Shown piece after piece: positions 41,308 through 49,519 of a DNA stretch of 64,000 nucleotides. A model generated the notes under the pieces. It was given only the letters and a program-made list of their open reading frames with translations, was not told the DNA's origin and made no database searches. The position numbers and the translations under genes are program-made. Source of the DNA: Larkinella insperata (GTDB taxonomy: Bacteria > Bacteroidota > Bacteroidia > Cytophagales > Spirosomataceae). The stretch lies in contig NZ_CP110973.1 of the NCBI RefSeq assembly GCF_026248825.1, positions 4,671,501-4,735,500 of the forward strand, written 5' to 3'. Every line of letters starts with the position of its first letter. Position 1 is the first letter of the stretch.

Positions 41308-42936
41308 TTATTTGTATTTATACAACGCTTCCCGTTGGGCTTTCACATTTTCATCCTCCAGGTACTCGTCGTAGGTCATCAGTTTGTCGAGGTGACCGTT
41401 GGGCGCGATTTCAATGATACGGTTGGCAATCGTCTGCGCAAACTGGTGGTCGTGTGAGGTGAACAACACCGGGCCTTTGAAGTCGATCAGACCGTTGTTG
41501 AGGGCCGTGATGGATTCCAGGTCGAGGTGGTTGGTCGGTTCGTCCAGCACCAGCAGGTTGGAGCCCGAAAGCATCACTTTCGAGAGCATACACCGCACTT
41601 TCTCACCCCCGGACAATACCGTCGCTTTCTTCAGCGACTCTTCACCCGAGAACAGCATCCGGCCCAGGAAGCCCCGAATAAAGCTTTCGTCTTTCTCGGC
41701 GGAAAACTGCCGCAGCCAGTCAACCAGGTTCAGGTCAGTCTGGAAAAATTTGTCGCGGCCCGTATCGTTCGGGAAATAGGACGGCGTAATGGTCACGCCC
41801 CACTTGAATTCCCCTTTGTCGGCTTTGCGTTCGCCCGCCAGAATGTCGAACAGGGCCGTTACGGCCAGACCGTCGCGGCTGAAAAGGAAAATCTTGTCGC
41901 CTTTCCGCATCGAAAACGACAGGTTGTTGAACAGCGTGACGCCCTCGTCGCTCGTGTAGCTGAGCCCTTCGACGCTCAGGATCTGGTCGCCCGGTTCGCG
42001 CTCCGGTTTGAAGTTGATATAGGGGTATTTCCGGGACGAAGGCGCGATGTCGTCGATGGTCAGTTTCTCCAGCAGCTTGGCGCGGCTGGTGGCCTGCTTG
42101 GACTTGGACGCGTTGGCCGAGAAGCGACGGATGAATTCTTCGAGTTCTTTCCGCTTGTCTTCCGTCCGTTTGTTCTGGTCCTGCCGTTGTTTCAGGGCGA
42201 GTTGGCTCGATTCGTACCAGAACGTATAGTTACCCGTGTACAGTTTAACTTTCGAAAAATCGATATCGACAATGTTCGTGCAGACCTGATCCAGGAAGTG
42301 CCGGTCGTGGGAAACCACGATAACGGTGTTCTGGAAGTTTGCCAGGAAGTTTTCCAGCCAGATGCTTGATTCAACATCAAGGTTGTTGGTCGGTTCGTCC
42401 AGCAGCAGGATGTCGGGGTTTCCGAACAGCGCCTGCGCCAGCAGCACCCGCACCTTTTCCGACCCGTTCAGGTCGGCCATCTGGGTGTAGTGCAGGTCTT
42501 CCTTGATGCCCAGACCGCTCAGCAGCGTAGCGGCATCCGATTCGGCATCCCAGCCGTTCATCTCGGCAAACTCAGCTTCGAGGTTGGCCGCCCGTTCGCC
42601 GTCGGCATCCGTGAAGTCGGATTTGGCGTAGAGCTCGTCTTTTTCCTGCATGATGTCATACAGGCGCTTGTTGCCCATGATGACGGTCTGCAACACCGGA
42701 AATTCGTCGTAGGCAAACTGGTTCTGATTCAGCACAGAAAGCCGTTCGCCCGGTGTGATGGTAATCGCGCCCGTCTGCGGTTCGATATCGCCCGACAGAA
42801 TTTTCAGGAAAGTAGATTTACCGGCTCCGTTGGCTCCGATAACACCGTAACAGTTGCCGGGGGTGAATTTTATATTGACGTCGTCAAACAAAACCCGCTT
42901 GCCGTAGCGGAGCGAGACGTTTTGTACTGAAATCAT
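41308..42936 (-). CDS. ABC-F family ATPase (ribosome-associated type)
   Basis: The start is the ATG at 42936, preceded by AAGGAGAA, a good ribosome site; the 35-residue upstream extension has no family match. The 542-residue protein has two ABC cassettes joined by the ABC-F linker (FAN/SKSKQATSRAKLLEKL region, about residues 250-290) and no membrane domain. Cassette 1: Walker A GANGAGKST (34-42), signature LNGSEKVRV, Walker B LLLDEPTNNLD. Cassette 2: signature LSGGEKVRC, Walker B LVLDEPTNHLD, but the Walker A position reads FSRDGLAVTAL and lacks GxxGxGKS/T. ABC-F proteins act at the ribosome on stalled or antibiotic-bound complexes; YkpA/YbiT-type relatives are the nearest by general impression. 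Confidence 0.93.
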   Translation of the reverse strand: MISVQNVSLRYGKRVLFDDVNIKFTPGNCYGVIGANGAGKSTFLKILSGDIEPQTGAITITPGERLSVLNQNQFAYDEFPVLQTVIMGNKRLYDIMQEKDELYAKSDFTDADGERAANLEAEFAEMNGWDAESDAATLLSGLGIKEDLHYTQMADLNGSEKVRVLLAQALFGNPDILLLDEPTNNLDVESSIWLENFLANFQNTVIVVSHDRHFLDQVCTNIVDIDFSKVKLYTGNYTFWYESSQLALKQRQDQNKRTEDKRKELEEFIRRFSANASKSKQATSRAKLLEKLTIDDIAPSSRKYPYINFKPEREPGDQILSVEGLSYTSDEGVTLFNNLSFSMRKGDKIFLFSRDGLAVTALFDILAGERKADKGEFKWGVTITPSYFPNDTGRDKFFQTDLNLVDWLRQFSAEKDESFIRGFLGRMLFSGEESLKKATVLSGGEKVRCMLSKVMLSGSNLLVLDEPTNHLDLESITALNNGLIDFKGPVLFTSHDHQFAQTIANRIIEIAPNGHLDKLMTYDEYLEDENVKAQREALYKYK

Positions 42937-43017
42937 TCGATGGTTCTCCTTATAGAAATGAAGCTGCAAAGGTACGGAAAGCTGGCCGTTTTTGCCATTT
43001 AAAAACAAAGGAATAAC

Positions 43018-43053
43018 AAAAACCCCGGCACGAGCGGTCACTCAGCCGGGGTT
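43018..43053 (-). terminator. Rho-independent terminator of the GIN-domain gene
   Basis: AACCCCGGC (43021-43029) pairs with GCCGGGGTT (43045-43053) across a 15-base loop; on the minus strand five T follow the stem. It lies between the GIN-domain stop codon and the ABC-F start, so the ABC-F gene has its own promoter or relies on readthrough. Confidence 0.8.
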
Positions 43054-43115
43054 GCGGAATATTCTGGCAGAAAATCGATCCAATCGGGCGAGGCCGGGAA
43101 AGCGGTTGCCGGAAA

Positions 43116-43862
43116 TTAGTCGCGCTCAATTTTGCTGGCGCCACTGGCATTCTGGTTGACCTTGGCCGGATTGCCGCGGTAGCGGATTTTGCTGGCGCCA
43201 CTGGCATCGGCAACCAGCGACTGGTTGGCCGTAATTTCGGCATGGCTGGTTCCGGATGCTTTCACATTCACCTCGTATGCTGCGTAATTGAACGCCTGCA
43301 CGTTCGATGCGCCCGAGGCATCAATGACCAACTGGTCGATTCGACCCGCTACCGTATCATCATTGGTGGTCACTTGCGGGGTCTTCAGGTCCAGTTTTGA
43401 ACCGCCCGACACCGTAACGTTGGTCCGGGATGCGAGCACCTCGAAGGAGCCGTGGGTACCGCCGGAAAGGTCGATATCCAGGCTGGCTGCGTTGGCAAAC
43501 CCCTTGATCGTGGAATGAACACCCCCCGAAAATTTGGCCCCGCGCAGCGCCGGCATTGTGATGGTGAATGTGGTCGAAAATTTACGGTTGCGATGCGTGC
43601 GGTATTCGGCCGAAAGCGTGCCGTTGCGAACCACCACCTCCAGATCGTCCAGGTTGCGCTGATCGCCTTTGGCAACGACGCTGAAAGACGCGCCGGGCTG
43701 CACGTTGACGTCAAAACCGCTGCCCATTTCGAGCCGGTCGAAACCCGTCAGGGCGAAGGTTTGTTGCCCATCCTGCAACGGACCAACATCTTCCCGGTTG
43801 CAACTGGTTAACAAAGCGGCAGAAACCGTCAGGCTGGCGAATAAAAACAGGATTCGTTTCAT
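43116..43862 (-). CDS. Head GIN (DUF2807) domain lipoprotein
   Basis: This 248-residue protein has a lipoprotein signal (FASLTVSAALLTSC, Cys21) and a putative auto-transporter adhesin head GIN (DUF2807) domain. The fold is a right-handed beta helix, seen in regular repeats: FDRLEMGSGFDVNV, GAKFSGGVHSTIKG, LDIDLSGGTHGSFE, LVIDASGASNVQAF and ADASGASKIRYRG. The repeated SGAS turns near the C-terminus are characteristic. It should be a surface or periplasmic lipoprotein of unknown ligand. It is divergent from the GH130 gene. Confidence 0.9.
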   Translation of the reverse strand: MKRILFLFASLTVSAALLTSCNREDVGPLQDGQQTFALTGFDRLEMGSGFDVNVQPGASFSVVAKGDQRNLDDLEVVVRNGTLSAEYRTHRNRKFSTTFTITMPALRGAKFSGGVHSTIKGFANAASLDIDLSGGTHGSFEVLASRTNVTVSGGSKLDLKTPQVTTNDDTVAGRIDQLVIDASGASNVQAFNYAAYEVNVKASGTSHAEITANQSLVADASGASKIRYRGNPAKVNQNASGASKIERD

Positions 43863-44000
43863 AGTAGTTGTTGTTTGTATGCCGCAAAGTTGGCCGTGCT
43901 ATCGGTGTTGCCCAAGTTTTTACTGACTCAATTGGCGATTTCCGGCCCTGAAACGTATAATAGCAGTTCCAAACCATACCGTTTAATCACCCGTCTGTTC

Positions 44001-45092
44001 ATGACAAATCGACTCTTTTTTCCCTTTTTTGCCTTATTTTTCTGGTTTTCGGCCCCGGCCCAGTCGCCCTATAAGCCGTGGATGATTGGTGAATTTACCA
44101 AACAGCACGCGGCCAACCCGGTTCTGGATGCCCGCGCTACCACCACGTTTGCCTGCCCGGTGCGGAAAGAAACCGTGCGCTGGGAGGAAAAAGATGTGTT
44201 CAATCCGGCCGTTGTGGTGCGTAAAGGCAAGATTCACCTGATTTATCGGGCCGAAGATACCGTCGGGAAGCACGCCGGAACCTCGCGGCTGGGACTGGCA
44301 ACGAGCACGGACGGCCTGCACTTCAAACGACGTCCGGAGCCGGTTTTTTACCCCGACAACGACGCCATGAACGTCTACGAATGGGAGGGCGGCTGCGAAG
44401 ATCCGCGGATTGTGGAAAGTCCGGGGCGGGTGTACGTGATGACCTACACGGCCTACGACGGCGACAAAGCCCGGCTTTGCGTGGCTACTTCCCGCAACCT
44501 GGTGACGTGGAAAAAACAGGGGCTGGCGTTTGACGACCTGAAATACCGCAACGGATGGTCGAAGTCGGGTTCGATTGTGTGCAAACGGATCGGGAGCCGG
44601 ATCGTGGCCCAGAAAATTAACGGTAAATACTGGATGTACTGGGGCGATCAGCCGCAGCTTTACTGCGCGTCGTCGCCGGACCTGATTCACTGGACGCCGG
44701 TGGAAACGACGGACGGCAAACTTTACGCGGTGGCCGAACGGCGCAAGGAAAAGTACGATTCTCGGCTGCTGGAACCCGGTCCGCCCGCGCTGCTGACGGC
44801 CAACGGCATTGTGCTGCTTTACAACGGCATGAACCTGCCCAAAGACGGCGACCGCGATCTGCCCGAAGGAACGTATGCCGCCGGGCAGTTGCTGTTCGAT
44901 GCCAGCGATCCCACCAAACTGCTCGACCGCTCGGAGACTTATTTTATGAAGCCCGATCAGCCCTACGAGATCGTCGGACAGGTGAACAACGTCTGTTTTA
45001 TCGAAGGACTCGTGCCCTACAAAGGCCAGTGGTTTCTGTATTACGGAACGGCGGATTCCAAAATTGCCGTAACGACGGCTCCGTTAAAATAG
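44001..45092 (+). CDS. GH130-family enzyme with signal peptide (mannoside phosphorylase or hydrolase)
   Basis: From the ATG at 44001 this is a 363-residue five-bladed propeller enzyme; the 42 residues upstream in the same frame have no start signal. A signal peptide (LFFPFFALFFWFSAPAQ) precedes the catalytic domain. GH130 stretches are VFNPAVVVRKGKIHLIYRAE, SRLGLATSTDGLHF, EGGCEDPRIVE (with the conserved Asp) and LLEPGPPALLTANGIVLLYN. Cytoplasmic GH130 members phosphorolyse beta-1,4-mannosyl sugars; exported members in Bacteroides are known as beta-1,2-mannosidases. The signal here favours a periplasmic hydrolase, by inference. It stands alone. Confidence 0.85.
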   Translation: MTNRLFFPFFALFFWFSAPAQSPYKPWMIGEFTKQHAANPVLDARATTTFACPVRKETVRWEEKDVFNPAVVVRKGKIHLIYRAEDTVGKHAGTSRLGLATSTDGLHFKRRPEPVFYPDNDAMNVYEWEGGCEDPRIVESPGRVYVMTYTAYDGDKARLCVATSRNLVTWKKQGLAFDDLKYRNGWSKSGSIVCKRIGSRIVAQKINGKYWMYWGDQPQLYCASSPDLIHWTPVETTDGKLYAVAERRKEKYDSRLLEPGPPALLTANGIVLLYNGMNLPKDGDRDLPEGTYAAGQLLFDASDPTKLLDRSETYFMKPDQPYEIVGQVNNVCFIEGLVPYKGQWFLYYGTADSKIAVTTAPLK

Positions 45093-45482
45093 AAGCGAAA
45101 CACCAGGTTTCATTCTTTTAAAAAGCCGTATTGCCTTACTTAGGGCATCGGTAAAATAGAAAAAATTCGCTTGAAATGGAGGTGAATAAATAGCTTATAT
45201 TAGCTATTGTTCACCTTTTTTATGCACTATAATTTTGCGTTGTCAACCAGAAGGTTAGTTAGCGCTATCTACCAGTTTACTTCTTTGTTGCTTCACGGCT
45301 AAGGCCCGCCGGTATAGCGGGGTGATGAGTCTATTGTTCTTATAGTCAGTCGGTAGTGGGTCGATCTGCCAAGGATTCGTATTGCTTGATCGGTATAGAA
45401 TCTGAAGTAGGGTAAGCCGAGAAGCCGTCATCCTTTAGTTTTAATTGTCTCTTTTTTAACCGTTATTATTCAACTTAACACG
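45093..45482. other. Gene-free region between GH130 and PI-PLC genes
   Basis: The first 130 bases hold the terminator described next. The remaining 260 bases, AT-rich towards the PI-PLC start, should contain the PI-PLC promoter, but I find no convincing TTG/TAnnTTTG pair and no small gene. Confidence 0.5.
45180..45221 (+). terminator. Probable terminator of the GH130 gene
   Basis: AGGTGAATAAATAGCT (45180-45195) pairs with AGCTATTGTTCACCT (45202-45216), with small internal irregularities, and is followed by a T run at 45216-45221. It lies about 90 bases after the stop. Confidence 0.5.
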
Positions 45483-46937
45483 ATGCAAACCGAACAAACC
45501 GTGCAAAGCGTGGGCGGCTTTTTCAATCCCAGCAAAGGAATTGATTATTACGCCTACTTGGGAGATTCACAATTTTCAATTCAGTTTCAAAAGCCATCGT
45601 CTACAACCCCCTGGGGAACGCCTGGTCAGATGTTGGCGAATAATTTCCAGATTTCGGAATCAGATATTGGAATGCTGGAACACACCGGCCGATTCCAGTG
45701 GCACCTGAAGCAAAACGGCAATGAGATCGCTTCCCGGTACGCCGAAATTGCCCCTTCCGACGGAAGCCTGGGCGACTGCAACATGGCAAATATGATGCAG
45801 ACGCCTTCGCTCGTTTCGCCAGGTTACGCGGTTTCCTACGGGTTTTACGATTCCGGCTCGGGCAAAATCGGTACCCTGACCAACCAGGATCAATCGTATG
45901 TTTACGCCACCGCCAATCTGTCAAACTGGATGCGTGATTTGGTCAACGCGAGTCCGGCGGTTGGGAGTGCGCCCTTCAACTGCTTTGTGCTGCCCGGCGC
46001 CCACGATGCCGGTATGTTTGACCTGAATTGCTGTCAGACGCTGTTGAATAACGACACGTTTCGGAGTAATCTGGGAGCCGCCGTCGGGGTCGGTATTGCT
46101 ACGTTGCCCACCAGCGTTGTCAACCGCATCATTATCAACCTGGCTTTTACCCAGAAAGATACCGTCAATACCATGCTGGATCTGGGCATCCGGTATTTTG
46201 ACTTCCGACCGGGGTACTGCATAACCGACCCGACGGCCGCGGGCGGACTTTATCACCAGCATAACTTTATTCCGGGTTACTCCTACGAACAGTTTCTTCA
46301 GAACTGCCTGTCGTGGCTGATGAGTCACCCCACCGAAATTGTCGTTGTTGCGCTGGGCCATTCGGGGTTCAACAAAGATTTCATGCGGGCTTCAACCGAT
46401 ACGCTGTCGGCCTACCTCGATGGTGCCATGCAGGCTACCCACACGGCGGGCGAAGCCGGAGAGATGCCCGCCATCGTAGTGGGTGACAAAAGCGATTTGT
46501 CCAGCTCGTACAACAACCTGATTGCTGCCAGAAAACGGCTCATCTTCCTGAACCAGTACGGCTTTCCCAACGACGCGGCCAAATACGATTCGTACAACGA
46601 CGGCTACCAGACCACGGATATTAACGTGATTTTGAGCGCTTTAAACAACATGAACGCGGGTGGTCAGAACGGAAATGACTATACGGTTCTGCAGCTACAA
46701 GGGACGGCTTCCGGGGCGGGGGGCGGCATTTTTGGTTCAGTTGCCACGCTGAACGATGCGTCGTCACCCCTGATGTCAACGAAAGCCAAATTTGATAATG
46801 CGACCTACTCGTGGTTGATGAACAACGTGCCGGGCCGGTTTTCAAACCAGCAGCTGCTGGTTTGTCTGAATGATTTTGCGGATAACGCACTCACGCAAAT
46901 CTGTTCGACACTGACCCGGCAACGCGCCGGAGCGTAA
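45483..46937 (+). CDS. PI-PLC X-domain-like phosphodiesterase without signal peptide
   Basis: This 484-residue protein has an N-terminal beta-rich domain of about 150 residues and then a PI-PLC TIM barrel. Diagnostic segments are VLPGAHDAGMFDLN (first catalytic His), MLDLGIRYFDFRPGY and YHQHNFIPGYSYEQFLQ (second His), then SHPTEIVVVALGHSGF. Such enzymes cleave inositol phospholipids or glycosyl-phosphatidylinositol anchors by an intramolecular phosphotransfer; bacterial members are usually secreted. The N-terminus MQTEQTVQSVGGFF is not a signal peptide, so export would need another route. The gene has its own terminator. Substrate is unknown. Confidence 0.8.
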   Translation: MQTEQTVQSVGGFFNPSKGIDYYAYLGDSQFSIQFQKPSSTTPWGTPGQMLANNFQISESDIGMLEHTGRFQWHLKQNGNEIASRYAEIAPSDGSLGDCNMANMMQTPSLVSPGYAVSYGFYDSGSGKIGTLTNQDQSYVYATANLSNWMRDLVNASPAVGSAPFNCFVLPGAHDAGMFDLNCCQTLLNNDTFRSNLGAAVGVGIATLPTSVVNRIIINLAFTQKDTVNTMLDLGIRYFDFRPGYCITDPTAAGGLYHQHNFIPGYSYEQFLQNCLSWLMSHPTEIVVVALGHSGFNKDFMRASTDTLSAYLDGAMQATHTAGEAGEMPAIVVGDKSDLSSSYNNLIAARKRLIFLNQYGFPNDAAKYDSYNDGYQTTDINVILSALNNMNAGGQNGNDYTVLQLQGTASGAGGGIFGSVATLNDASSPLMSTKAKFDNATYSWLMNNVPGRFSNQQLLVCLNDFADNALTQICSTLTRQRAGA

Positions 46938-46951
46938 ATCCGTTCGAAATC

Positions 46952-47002
46952 GGGGGTTCCGCAGGGAGGGCTTGCAACCCGGGCCATTTCTGCGGAACCC
47001 CC
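46952..47002. terminator. Terminator between the PI-PLC and ModF-like genes
   Basis: A perfect 13-base stem (GGGGGTTCCGCAG at 46952-46964, CTGCGGAACCCCC at 46990-47002) lies between convergent genes. An AATTTTAT stretch follows on the plus strand; the 25-base loop is rather long. Confidence 0.65.
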
Positions 47003-47031
47003 AATTTTATGTATTGTTAAATACCGTCCAA

Positions 47032-48534
47032 TCAAAACGGCTCAACCGTACCCCGTCCCGCATCCAGCCGCAACACCTGCGAAACGCACCGCGGAATTTC
47101 CTCGGCGTAATGCGAAACGTACAGCAGCGTTCGGTCGGGCGACTGGCACAGTTCATCGACCAGGTCCCGGAAGCGGGCGATGTGGGCCGGATCGAGGTTC
47201 TGGCAGGGTTCGTCCAGCACCAGCAGGGGCGGATTTTTCACCAGCGCCCGCGCCAGCAGAATCCAGCGCTGTTCGCCCGTGGAAAGTTGCGAAAGCCGTT
47301 TGTCGCGCAGGTGCTGAACGCGCAACAGGTCCAGCATAAACTCCACCCGCTCGGTCTGCTCCGGCGTCGTTTTGCGAAACAGCCCCGCCGTATCAAACAG
47401 GCCCGACGCCACCACTTTCCAGACCGACTGCTCACGGGGAAAGTAGAGGTGAAGCTCGGGCGACACAAAACCGATGTTGCGTTTGATGTCCCAGATGCTT
47501 TCGCCGGTGCCGCGCTTGCGGTCAAACAACGCATAGTCGTTTCGGTAGCTTTGGGGGTTGTCGGCCGTGATTAAACTCAGGAGGGTGGATTTTCCCGAAC
47601 CGTTCGGCCCTAGCACCGCCCATTTTTCGCCCCGGCGCACCTGCCAGTTGATGCCCTCCAGCACCGTCTTCTCACCGTAACTCACGGTTACATTCCGCAT
47701 CCGGATGGCGTCCTCGAACGCAAGGGCCGAGGTGTTCAGCCAGCGGGGGAGCAGGGCCGGATCGGTGAGGGTTTCGGGCGCAGATTCGGGCAGGGCCGGC
47801 ATTTCCGCTTTCGGCCCCTGCCAACTGATCTGTCCGTCGGCCAGTTCCACAACGTGCGTCATGCAGTCGGGAATTTCGCGGGGTGTGGTTGCCAGCACCA
47901 GCGTAGTGCCTTCGGCGGCAATGCGGTTCAGAATACCGTGTAACCGTTCCCGGCTGGCGACATCCAGACCGCCGAACGAGTTGTCGAGCAGCAGGATTTT
48001 GGGGCGTCGCAGCAGCGAACGCGCCAGCAGTGTCCGGCGGGTTTCGCCGTTGGAAAGCGAGGTGAGCCGCCGGTTCAGCAGGTGGGTGATGTGCACCCAT
48101 TCGGCCACTTCGGCCAGCCACGCTTCCGGGTAAGCCGGGGGCGGCAGGGTAACGGATTGAGCGTCAATGGTGCCGGTGGGCTTAATTTGATGCTGCAAGA
48201 CTTCCCACACCGTCGGTGCTTCTTCGGCGGCATCGGCGTTAAACCGCTGCTGGTAGAACTGGGCCGACGACGCCACTTTGCGGTCAAACTGGTAATCGTT
48301 GGCGACGTGTTCGACGGTATCACGCAGCGGCCCAACCGGATGCAGATACGTACCACCCGCCACCGGCAGCCGCCCGCTCAACGCATCCAGCAATGAACTT
48401 TTGCCCGCGCCGGTTGCACCCAGAACGGCCCAGTTTTCGCCCGCCCGGAGCGACCAGTTGAGGTGTTGCAGCACAAGGCCGGTGGGCCGGCGAACGGTGG
48501 TATTTTGCAGGGAAAGTAAGGGGGAAACGGCCAT
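47032..48534 (-). CDS. Double ABC ATPase, ModF-like
   Basis: This 500-residue soluble protein has two ABC cassettes in tandem and no membrane domain. Cassette 1 (about 1-240): Walker A GATGAGKSS, signature LSNGETRRT, Walker B ILLLDNSFGGLD, where Asn replaces the catalytic Glu. Cassette 2 (about 275-500): Walker A GPNGSGKST, signature LSTGEQRWI, Walker B LVLDEPCQNLD. This layout fits the ModF (PhrA) group, linked in Escherichia coli to the molybdate operon, though its biochemical role is unclear. No molybdate transporter gene is nearby. The GH19 lysozyme gene ends 14 bases upstream, on the same strand. Confidence 0.85.
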   Translation of the reverse strand: MAVSPLLSLQNTTVRRPTGLVLQHLNWSLRAGENWAVLGATGAGKSSLLDALSGRLPVAGGTYLHPVGPLRDTVEHVANDYQFDRKVASSAQFYQQRFNADAAEEAPTVWEVLQHQIKPTGTIDAQSVTLPPPAYPEAWLAEVAEWVHITHLLNRRLTSLSNGETRRTLLARSLLRRPKILLLDNSFGGLDVASRERLHGILNRIAAEGTTLVLATTPREIPDCMTHVVELADGQISWQGPKAEMPALPESAPETLTDPALLPRWLNTSALAFEDAIRMRNVTVSYGEKTVLEGINWQVRRGEKWAVLGPNGSGKSTLLSLITADNPQSYRNDYALFDRKRGTGESIWDIKRNIGFVSPELHLYFPREQSVWKVVASGLFDTAGLFRKTTPEQTERVEFMLDLLRVQHLRDKRLSQLSTGEQRWILLARALVKNPPLLVLDEPCQNLDPAHIARFRDLVDELCQSPDRTLLYVSHYAEEIPRCVSQVLRLDAGRGTVEPF

Positions 48535-48547
48535 CTTGGGTCAAATT

Positions 48548-49330
48548 TTAACCCCCAAACTTAGCAAGACCCGTAGAAAGATCAGACCGTGGATTCGGAT
48601 TTATCTTTTGCGCGGGCGGTTTTTTTCGGGAACGGACGCCGTTGTGTCCTCTTTCCGGCGTCTTTCCAAAAGCTTCTAATCCGCGCACCGCTGCCCGGTT
48701 TTGCGCCCCGGCCGTCGGCAGCGGAAGGGCCGACAGCAGCACCTCATCGAACCGCCGGGCCATGTCGGCAATGGTCTGGGCTTTGTCGGTGCCGTTGATG
48801 ATGGAACGGGCTTTTTCGTATTCGGGCGGCTGGTTGTCTTTGATAAACTGATCGAGCCGTTTGCCGGTAAACCAGCCTTCTTTCATGCCCTGCACCGCAA
48901 TCCGGTAGGCCAGTGGCGGATTTTTTGCCAGATCCGGCTCGTCAATCAGATTGGTGTTCAGAAAATTACCGGCCCGGCGGTAATTGGCCCGGCCGGTCAG
49001 CTGCACGTAGCCCCGGCCTTTAAACCGGGCCCCGTCGCCGGGCTGCGTATTGCCCAGTATTTTACCCACTTTGGTGTCCGGACCGTACAGCTTGTTAAAC
49101 CGCTCATTGGTGCCGAATTCGTCGATGGGTTCCATCGTGTGCGCGGTTTCCCACTTGAAGGTTGCCAGGCAGTAGGCCAGTTGCCGACGGTCTTTTTCCG
49201 AGTGGGTGAAGCGTTCATCCTGCTCAATCTGATCAATCAGAAAGTCGAGGGCGTCCACCAGCGGTTGCGTCAGCTTACCGAATCGGTTGCGGTAAGTCTC
49301 GAAGAATTTTTTGCGGTCGAAGGATAACAT
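48548..49330 (-). CDS. GH19-family lysozyme/chitinase-like protein
   Basis: From the ATG at 49330 (MLSFDRKKFFETYRNRFG) this is a 260-residue protein. The GH19 barrel-free lysozyme fold spans about residues 10-200: CLATFKWETAHTMEPIDEF with the likely catalytic Glu, then GRGYVQLTGRANYRRAGNFL and NPPLAYRIAVQGMKEGWFTG. These stretches are typical of phage and bacterial endolysins of the chitinase class I family, which cut peptidoglycan. A basic disordered tail (RSRKKPPAQKINPNPRS) ends the protein. There is no signal peptide and no holin gene beside it. Confidence 0.85.
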   Translation of the reverse strand: MLSFDRKKFFETYRNRFGKLTQPLVDALDFLIDQIEQDERFTHSEKDRRQLAYCLATFKWETAHTMEPIDEFGTNERFNKLYGPDTKVGKILGNTQPGDGARFKGRGYVQLTGRANYRRAGNFLNTNLIDEPDLAKNPPLAYRIAVQGMKEGWFTGKRLDQFIKDNQPPEYEKARSIINGTDKAQTIADMARRFDEVLLSALPLPTAGAQNRAAVRGLEAFGKTPERGHNGVRSRKKPPAQKINPNPRSDLSTGLAKFGG

Positions 49331-49485
49331 GGTGGTTGAAAATAGAGATTGGAAAAGTGAAGCAGAAGGTAGCACAAAACAACGTCGTACTTGTAATTCT
49401 TTTACGGAACGGCAGTTACATTTTTGGCACCGGTAATTTGCCGATAAACCCGGATTCGCCCTGGTCAATTCTGTGTAACAATCTC

Positions 49486-49493
49486 TATTTTTG
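49486..49493 (+). promoter_or_regulatory. Candidate -7 element of the GH127 gene
   Basis: TATTTTTG matches TAnnTTTG and lies 27 bases before the ATG at 49520, giving a leader of about 20 bases. The expected -33 TTG is only CTG (49461-49463, spacer 22), so the call is moderate. Confidence 0.45.
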
Positions 49494-49519
49494 ACCAAAC
49501 CATTTGTTTCCTAGACCTC

